This document shows, one piece after another, positions 1 through 4,232 of a stretch of DNA of 6,909 nucleotides. The notes under the pieces are model-generated. The model made no database searches, was not told the origin of the DNA, and worked only from the letters and a program-made list of their open reading frames with translations. The stretch is from Actinomycetospora sp. (lineage in GTDB: Bacteria > Actinomycetota > Actinomycetes > Mycobacteriales > Pseudonocardiaceae), in the NCBI GenBank assembly GCA_025925615.1, contig JAICLN010000231.1, positions 1-6,909 of the forward strand, given 5' to 3'. The stretch's first letter is position 1, and each line of letters begins with the position of its first letter. Position numbers and translations under genes: made by a program.

Positions 1-694
1 GGGCCGCCTGCAGCCTCGTCGTGGTGCTCGTCGCCCACGCCGGACCGCGGTCGCCGAGCAGGAACAGCACCGGCACCGAGACCCCGACCGCCAGCCGGTC
101 GACGTCGAGTGCGGCCAGAGCCCTCGCCTCCCGTTCGAGCGTCGCCGCGGCAATCGGCACCGCCTCCGCGGCGATCGGGGTGTCGCGCATCGCGGCCACC
201 TCGGCCGGGTCGAGACCGATGATCTCGACGAGGAAGCTCACCACCGCGCGTCCGACCTGACCGGCACCGATCCACTCGCTGACGCGGTCGATCCAGTCGG
301 CGTCGACCGTGTCCGGTCCGGGTGGCTCGTACAGCGCCAGGCGACGGATCGGCGCTCCCCCGCCCGCCGCCCCCAGCGCGCACACCGCCCCGATGCTGTG
401 GGCGAAGACGTCGACCCCTCCCGGCCGGTCGACGGCGAGGTGCGCGGCCACCGCGTGGACGTCCCCGTACTCGGCCGCGAGCGCGTAGCCGGGCGCGTCT
501 CCACTCGAGCCGCGACCCCGCCGGTCCATCGCCGTGACCCGGTGGCGCCGGATCAACCGCGGCCAGATCGTCGCCCAGCGGGTCGCGCTGCCCATCCCGC
601 CGTGCACGAGCAGCAGCGGCGGTCCCGATCCCTCGGTGACCAGACCGATCTCGACGCCGTCCGGGCCCCGGATCGAGCTCCGCTCCACGCCCAT
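1..694 (-). CDS. Alpha/beta-hydrolase, partial (C-terminus beyond left edge)
   Basis: Reading the minus strand from ATG 694 gives 231 open residues that run off the left edge. The protein has the alpha/beta-hydrolase plan: a strand ending in the oxyanion-hole motif LLLVHGG (residues 27-33), the DRRGRGSS segment (57-64) common in these enzymes, and a nucleophile elbow FAHSIGA with Ser100 as the likely nucleophile. The elbow has Ala where many family members have Gly (GHSxG). The acid residue may be the Asp of LLGD (212-215). The catalytic His would lie in the missing C-terminus. The start is chosen because GAGG lies 5 nt upstream of the ATG; GTG 688 and GTG 700 are in-frame alternatives. The substrate cannot be told: esterase, C-C hydrolase and thioesterase members share this fold. 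It reads away from the other genes and need not belong to the aromatic module. Confidence 0.85.
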   Translation of the reverse strand, partial: MGVERSSIRGPDGVEIGLVTEGSGPPLLLVHGGMGSATRWATIWPRLIRRHRVTAMDRRGRGSSGDAPGYALAAEYGDVHAVAAHLAVDRPGGVDVFAHSIGAVCALGAAGGGAPIRRLALYEPPGPDTVDADWIDRVSEWIGAGQVGRAVVSFLVEIIGLDPAEVAAMRDTPIAAEAVPIAAATLEREARALAALDVDRLAVGVSVPVLFLLGDRGPAWATSTTTRLQAA

Positions 695-974
695 CGTCAC
701 CTCGGCACCGTCGTCACCGCCCTCGAGCCGCAGGCGGGACCTGCTCAGTTGACCCGTCCCCCGCCCTCCTCACAACCAACCACGGATTGCGATCGGCTAG
801 CGATCTCGCTCAGCGGGCCCTGGAGCTCCCTTGTCTCACCCTCATACCCTCCTTGTCTCCGGCCGAGCTCGGTACCATCGTTGGCGATGCCGCCCGCGTG
901 AGCGCGGCGCTCTCCAGGGCTCCGGGACGCTCTTCTGCGCGACCCTCGCGGTCGACGACGAGAGGGTGGCTGAC
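695..974. promoter_or_regulatory. Divergent upstream region between hydrolase and 77-aa protein genes
   Basis: These 280 bp separate two divergently read genes and should hold both promoters. The part around 770-850 is less GC-rich than its surroundings. Visible elements are a small dyad GATCG-GCTAG-CGATC (near 790-805), a perfect 10-nt palindrome CCGAGCTCGG (863-872), and a TTGTCT (853-858) followed after only 14 nt by TACCAT (873-878). The last pair resembles -35/-10 boxes, but the spacing is shorter than usual. None is strong enough to call an operator. Readings that open a gene from TTG 831 give an Arg/Gly-rich leader that does not look like protein. Confidence 0.4.
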
Positions 975-1208
975 ATGAGCAGGCGACTGACGATCCTCCT
1001 TCGGGGTGGGCACGAGATCGTCCTCCAGGGTGTCGCGGACCGAGAAGCGGAGCACCTGGTGAGCCGTTTCGTCGACGTCTTTGACCAGGGTGAGCCGAAG
1101 GGGTCCACGACGGCTCCCGACGGGACGCTGATCCGCCATTCGGAGGTGGTCGGAGTGCGCGACGTGAGTGAGCAGACGCTGAGCAACCGTTCGGCTGGTC
1201 GGGCCTGA
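975..1208 (+). CDS. Small protein of unknown function (77 aa)
   Basis: The gene starts at ATG 975, with AGAGGG (961-966) 8 nt upstream as a good ribosome binding site, and ends at TGA 1208. The reading frame is open further upstream to TTG 831, but that extension is low-complexity and has no clear binding site, so I reject it. The product has no signal peptide, membrane segment or Cys cluster. By eye it suggests two short strands (RLTILL, HEIVLQG), a charged helix (residues 22-37, ADREAEHLVSRFVDVF) and a second strand pair (GTLIRHSEVVGVRDV), followed by a polar tail. I do not recognise the family. It is separated by 87 bp from the PaaX-type regulator gene on the same strand and could be read with it, but nothing ties it to aromatic metabolism. 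Confidence 0.65.
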   Translation: MSRRLTILLRGGHEIVLQGVADREAEHLVSRFVDVFDQGEPKGSTTAPDGTLIRHSEVVGVRDVSEQTLSNRSAGRA

Positions 1209-1283
1209 CGATCCGGGCGCGGCCCCGGCGACCCGGTGACGCGTCGCGAACCCGATCGGCGGGAGGAGCACCCCGAACGTCGA

Positions 1284-1289
1284 TACGGT
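1284..1289 (+). promoter_or_regulatory. Putative -10 element (TACGGT) for a leaderless regulator transcript
   Basis: TACGGT fits the actinobacterial TAnnnT -10 consensus and ends 6 nt before GTG 1296. That places transcription initiation at or next to the start codon, the usual geometry of leaderless mRNAs. There is no good Shine-Dalgarno sequence before this GTG (only GGTGG, 4 nt away), which agrees. No convincing -35 box is seen about 17 nt upstream. This is inference from spacing alone; six-base motifs of this kind also occur by chance. Confidence 0.4.
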
Positions 1290-1295
1290 GGCGGC

Positions 1296-2144
1296 GTGAG
1301 CACCGCGCGGGAGGCGTTCGAGGACGCACCGGCCGGTTCCGCCACACCACGGGCCCTGATCGTCTCGCTCTTCGGTCTCTACGCCCGGGACCTCGGCGGG
1401 TGGCTCGCCACCGCGACGATCGTGCGGCTCATGGCCGACCTCGGGGTCGACGACCAGGCCACCCGCTCGGCGGTCTTCCGCCTGAAGCGGCGGGGGTGGC
1501 TGGAGGCCGAGAAGCAGGGCCGGACCGCGGGGTACCGCACGTCGGCCGAGGCCCTGGAGATCCTGGCCGAGGGCGACCACCGCATCTACGGGCGGTCCCG
1601 GGCCGCGTCCGGGGACGGCTGGCTGCTCGTCGCGTTCTCGGTGCCGGAGGCCGAGCGGGAGAAGCGCCACCAGCTGCGCGCCACCCTGACCCGCCTCGGC
1701 CTGGGGACCGTCGGCCCCGGCACGTGGGTCGCGCCCGGCCACGTCGAGGAGGCGGTGCTGGCCGCCCTCGATCGCGCCGGGCTCCGAGGGTTCACCGACG
1801 TGTTCCGGGCCGAGCACCTCTCGGACGCCGATCCGCGGCGGACCGTCCGCGGCTGGTGGGACCTCGAGTCCCTCGAGGCCACCTACGCCGAGTACCTGCG
1901 CCGGTTCACCGACGTCGCCACCCGCTGCGAGAGCGCCGCGGGCCTGGATGACGACGACGCGTTCCGGGAGTACGTGCCGGCGCTCACGGCCTGGCGCCGG
2001 CTGCCCTACCTGGACCCGGGCCTCCCGCTCGAGTCCTTGCCCGAGGACTGGATCGGCCTGCGCGCCGAGGTGCTGTTCGCGCGGTTCCGGGCCCTGCTCG
2101 CCGAGCCCGCCGCGCGCTACGTCCGGCAGGTCGTCCGCAGCTGA
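1296..2144 (+). CDS. PaaX-family transcriptional repressor
   Basis: The 282-residue product has the length and layout of PaaX proteins, repressors best known for phenylacetate catabolism that respond to aryl-CoA compounds. The N-terminus holds a winged helix-turn-helix (about residues 18-90: PRALIVSLFGLYAR, then GVDDQATRSAVFRLKRRGWL as the likely recognition region, then GYRTS). A central Cas2-like ferredoxin-fold segment follows (about 105-185: DGWLLVAFSVPEAER through GTWVAPGH), then the PaaX C-terminal helical domain. I choose GTG 1296 because similarity-like sequence starts soon after it and a -10-like element lies just upstream. GTG 1236 would add 20 Arg/Glu-rich residues without a binding site. 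The gene meets the Rid gene tail to tail 4 bp away. Its likely target is the divergent region 2539-2645, with the aryl-CoA made by the neighbouring ligase as inducer. This is inferred from family and position. Confidence 0.88.
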   Translation: MSTAREAFEDAPAGSATPRALIVSLFGLYARDLGGWLATATIVRLMADLGVDDQATRSAVFRLKRRGWLEAEKQGRTAGYRTSAEALEILAEGDHRIYGRSRAASGDGWLLVAFSVPEAEREKRHQLRATLTRLGLGTVGPGTWVAPGHVEEAVLAALDRAGLRGFTDVFRAEHLSDADPRRTVRGWWDLESLEATYAEYLRRFTDVATRCESAAGLDDDDAFREYVPALTAWRRLPYLDPGLPLESLPEDWIGLRAEVLFARFRALLAEPAARYVRQVVRS

Positions 2145-2148
2145 TCCC

Positions 2149-2538
2149 TCACACCGTCGCGACGGCCTGGATCTCCACGAGGGCCTCCGGCTGCCACAGG
2201 CCCGTGACGCCGACCCCGGTCATGGCGGGGTAGTCGGAGCCCACGAGCTCGCGCCAGACGCCGCCGATCTCCTTGCCGTGGGCCTGGTAGTCGGGGATGT
2301 CGGTGAGGTAGATCGTCACCGACAGGAACCGGGCGTCCGCTCCCCCGGCCGCGTGCAGCGCGGTCACGACGTTGCCGAGCGCCTGACGGAACTGCTCGAC
2401 GATGCCGCCGGCGACGATGCGGCCGTCGGCGTCGAGCGCCGTCTGGCCCGAGAGCCACACGGTGTCCCCGTGGCGCACCGCGTGGGTGAACCCGGACGGC
2501 CGGGTGAGGGTGTCTGGATTGACGAGCGAAATGGTCAT
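2149..2538 (-). CDS. Rid/YjgF/YER057c-family protein, Arg-lacking subtype
   Basis: The 129-residue product is a full-length, single-domain Rid protein (chorismate-mutase-like fold, normally a trimer with active sites between subunits). Family features are VWLSGQTALDADGRIV (27-42), the helix with EQFRQALGNVVTAL (48-61), VTIYLTDIPDY (74-84) and the end motif VEIQAVA (121-127), whose Glu122 matches the conserved Glu of RidA. The Arg that RidA uses to hold the substrate carboxylate (P-A-R-S, Arg105 in E. coli) is Met106 here (YPAMTGVGV), so classical 2-aminoacrylate deaminase activity is unlikely. Rid members lacking this Arg occur in catabolic clusters. The start is ATG 2538 with AGGAG 7 nt upstream. 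It is divergent from the ligase operon. I infer a role in hydrolysing or protecting an enamine/imine formed after aryl-CoA oxidation; this is not shown. Confidence 0.9.
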   Translation of the reverse strand: MTISLVNPDTLTRPSGFTHAVRHGDTVWLSGQTALDADGRIVAGGIVEQFRQALGNVVTALHAAGGADARFLSVTIYLTDIPDYQAHGKEIGGVWRELVGSDYPAMTGVGVTGLWQPEALVEIQAVATV

Positions 2539-2586
2539 GACAGGACTCCTGGTGTCGCGGCCGGGGGTCGAGTTAGTGTGCTTTTC

Positions 2587-2602
2587 TGACTTCCGTAAAT
2601 CA
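2587..2602. promoter_or_regulatory. Imperfect dyad, candidate PaaX-type operator
   Basis: TGACTTCCGTAAATCA is an imperfect inverted repeat in which 6 of 8 base pairs match about its centre (arms TGAcTT / AAaTCA). It covers the downstream part of the proposed -35 box and the spacer of the ligase promoter, a position suited to repression. Read on the minus strand it begins TGATT, the core also found in the E. coli PaaX site as I remember it (WWTRTGATTCGYGWT), but the remaining positions agree poorly. A second, weaker symmetry (TAGTGT at 2575-2580 roughly opposite ACGCTA at 2604-2609) brackets it. Confidence 0.35.
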
Positions 2603-2632
2603 AACGCTACGGATGGCCGGTCCCGTGCGCGC

Positions 2633-2641
2633 GGAGGAGGG
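2633..2641 (+). promoter_or_regulatory. Ribosome binding site deciding the ligase start
   Basis: GGAGGAGGG lies 4-8 nt before GTG 2646 (depending on the register used), an excellent match to the anti-Shine-Dalgarno sequence. It decides the start against the upstream in-frame ATG 2613, which has no such site and would add 11 residues that overlap the proposed -10 box. Confidence 0.75.
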
Positions 2642-2645
2642 CCTT

Positions 2646-4031
2646 GTGAGCGACCAGCCCTACTGGAACCCCAAGACCGAGACGCTCCCCCGCGACCAGC
2701 TGCGTCTGCTCCAGCTCGCCAAGCTGCGCCACACGGTCGCGTGGGCGAAGGCGCGCAGCCCCCACTACGCGCGCGTCCTCGCCGACGTCGACCCGGACCG
2801 GCTACGGAGCTGGGACGACCTGCAGCGCCTCCCGTTCCTCACCCGCGACGAGTGGATGGCCGGCCAGGACGCCCACCCGCCCTACGGGGACCTGCCCGTC
2901 GTCGGGCCGGAGAGCGCCGTCCGGGTGCACACCACCTCCGGCACCTCCGGACGGACCCCGTTGCGGGCGCTCGACTCCCGCAAGGACTGGTCGTGGGCCG
3001 CGGAGATGTGGTGCTACGCGCTCTGGGGCGCCGGCGTCCGGCCGCGCGACGTCGGCTACGTCGCCTTCGGCTACGGCAGCTTCATCGGCTTCTGGGGCCT
3101 GCACTACGGATTGGAGAAGCTCGGCGCGCTCACCGTGCCCGGCGGCGCGCAGACCACCCCGAACCGGGTCCGGCAGATCGTCGACTTCGGCGCCACGGTG
3201 GTCGCCTCGACCCCGACCTACGCATTGCGCCTCGCCCGGGAGGCGCAGGAGATGGGGGTCGACCTGCCCGGGAGCCCGGTCCACACGCTGATCCTCTCCG
3301 GCGAGCCCGCCGGCTCCATCCCGGAGACCAAGGGGCTCATCGAGCGGGCGTGGGGAGCCAGGGCGATCGACACCGCCGGGATGACCGAGGTGTCGACGAT
3401 CGTCATGTTCGAGCCCGCCATGCCGGGGCGTGAAATCGGCGCAGTCCAGCCCGGCGGCTGCCACGTCATCGAGGACCACTTCATCGAGGAGGTCATCGAC
3501 CCGACGACCGGGCTCGAGGTCGGCTACGGCGAGCGCGGCGAGCGCGTCTGCACCTCGTTCGGCCGGTCCACCACGCCCCTGCTGCGCTACCGGACCGCGG
3601 ACCTCGTCGTGAAGGTCCCGGCCGCCACCGCGGAGAACGGCCGCACCTTCGATCTCTACGAGGGCGGGATCATCGGCCGTGTCGACGACATGAAGCTCGT
3701 CCGCGGCACCAACGTCTACCCGGGGGCGATCGAGGCCATCGTGCGCGGCTTCGCCGGGATCGAGGAGTTCCAGGTCCGCCTCGAGCACGTCGACGGCCGC
3801 GACGAGGTGATCCTGCTCGTCGAGTGCGCCCCGACCCTGCCCGACGACGGGTGGGACGTGCTCGCGCACGACCTGGGCGGCGCACTCGCCGACGCCCACG
3901 AAGGCCTGCGCTTCCTGCTGCGCCGGGCCGCCACCGACGAGCTGCCCCGCTTCGAGCTGAAGGCCAAACGGCTGACCGACCTGCGCGCCGACCAGCAGCG
4001 GGCGGCCCGGACCGTGAAGGAGCCGGCGTGA
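2646..4031 (+). CDS. PaaK-type aryl-CoA ligase (AMP-forming)
   Basis: The 461-residue product belongs to the phenylacetate-CoA ligase (PaaK) branch of the adenylate-forming ANL enzymes, which activate an aromatic acid with ATP and then load CoA in the cytoplasm. Motifs in order: the ATP-binding loop TTSGTSGRTP (96-105), the adenine-site motif DTAGMTE (242-248), RYRTADL with the ribose-binding Asp319 (314-320), the hinge/P-loop region GRVDDMKLVRGTNVYP typical of PaaK, and a C-terminal LPRFELKAKR whose Lys439 is the likely acyl-adenylation lysine. No key motif is missing and length is normal. It is the first gene of a three-gene operon, and its stop overlaps the next start by 4 bp (GTGA). The substrate cannot be read from sequence. 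The neighbours suggest a hydroxy- or amino-benzoate such as anthranilate or salicylate rather than phenylacetate, since no paaABCDE genes are present here. Confidence 0.92.
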   Translation: MSDQPYWNPKTETLPRDQLRLLQLAKLRHTVAWAKARSPHYARVLADVDPDRLRSWDDLQRLPFLTRDEWMAGQDAHPPYGDLPVVGPESAVRVHTTSGTSGRTPLRALDSRKDWSWAAEMWCYALWGAGVRPRDVGYVAFGYGSFIGFWGLHYGLEKLGALTVPGGAQTTPNRVRQIVDFGATVVASTPTYALRLAREAQEMGVDLPGSPVHTLILSGEPAGSIPETKGLIERAWGARAIDTAGMTEVSTIVMFEPAMPGREIGAVQPGGCHVIEDHFIEEVIDPTTGLEVGYGERGERVCTSFGRSTTPLLRYRTADLVVKVPAATAENGRTFDLYEGGIIGRVDDMKLVRGTNVYPGAIEAIVRGFAGIEEFQVRLEHVDGRDEVILLVECAPTLPDDGWDVLAHDLGGALADAHEGLRFLLRRAATDELPRFELKAKRLTDLRADQQRAARTVKEPA

Positions 4032-4231
4032 GCACCGACCTGCTCGGCAGGGAGCTGACGGCCTCCGAGGCCGACCTGCTCGCCGCGTACGACGCCCTGC
4101 GCGCCCTCGCCGCGTCCGAGGACCTCGCGCCCTGCGCCGCCTCCGGGGTCCGGGCCGCCCTCGCGCACCTCGGCGTCGTCGTCACCGACCTGGGCCTGCG
4201 CTTCGAGCACCTCCTCGACGACGGGGTCTGA
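4028..4231 (+). CDS. Small conserved-looking helical protein (67 aa), unknown function
   Basis: The gene starts at GTG 4028, overlapping the ligase stop by 4 bp (GTGA), and ends 1 nt before the start of the fusion flavoprotein. Translation of all three is therefore probably coupled. The product is almost entirely helical by eye: LTASEADLLAAYDALRALAAS (10-30), then EDLAPCAASGVRAALAHLGVVVTDLGLRFEHLLDDGV to the end, with a single Cys and no signal, membrane segment or metal-binding cluster. I do not recognise a family. The tight placement between two enzymes acting on successive intermediates suggests an accessory subunit, chaperone or intermediate carrier, but there is no Ser motif for phosphopantetheine and it is short for an acyl carrier protein. 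The frame continues upstream inside the ligase gene, where it is only a shadow. Confidence 0.75.
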   Translation: MSTDLLGRELTASEADLLAAYDALRALAASEDLAPCAASGVRAALAHLGVVVTDLGLRFEHLLDDGV

Positions 4232-4232
4232 C

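Larger units (their letters stand above)
2539..2645. promoter_or_regulatory. Divergent promoter/operator region between Rid gene and ligase operon
   Basis: This 107-bp region separates divergent starts. Its middle (about 2571-2612) is strikingly AT-rich against the surrounding GC-rich DNA, as expected for promoters. On the plus strand CTGACT (2586-2591), close to TTGACT, is followed after 16 nt by TACGGA (2608-2613), a possible -35/-10 pair for the ligase operon. I could not place a convincing pair for the Rid direction. The ligase ribosome binding site (2633-2641) and the Rid one (CTCCT 2546-2550, read in reverse) lie at either end. Control by the nearby PaaX-type protein is the simplest reading. 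Confidence 0.6.

Noticed and set aside
864..876. CGAGCTCGGTACC, identical to 13 nt of the pUC polylinker (SacI-KpnI)
   Set aside because: Flanking bases do not continue the polylinker on either side; overlapping six-base palindromes in GC-rich DNA explain it better than vector contamination.
889..908. Hairpin GCCGC ... GCGGC as a terminator or RNA element
   Set aside because: Only 5 pairs with a 10-nt loop and no T-run; stems like this are frequent by chance at this base composition.
831..974. N-terminal extension of the 77-aa protein from TTG 831
   Set aside because: Arg/Gly-rich leader without a ribosome binding site, while ATG 975 has AGAGGG at good distance.
810..1817. Minus-strand frame of 335 codons over the 77-aa gene and the regulator
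   Set aside because: Low-complexity composition; the plus strand holds a clear PaaX-family protein across most of it.
2613..2645. ATG 2613 as the ligase start
   Set aside because: No ribosome binding site before it; GGAGGAGGG sits just upstream of GTG 2646.
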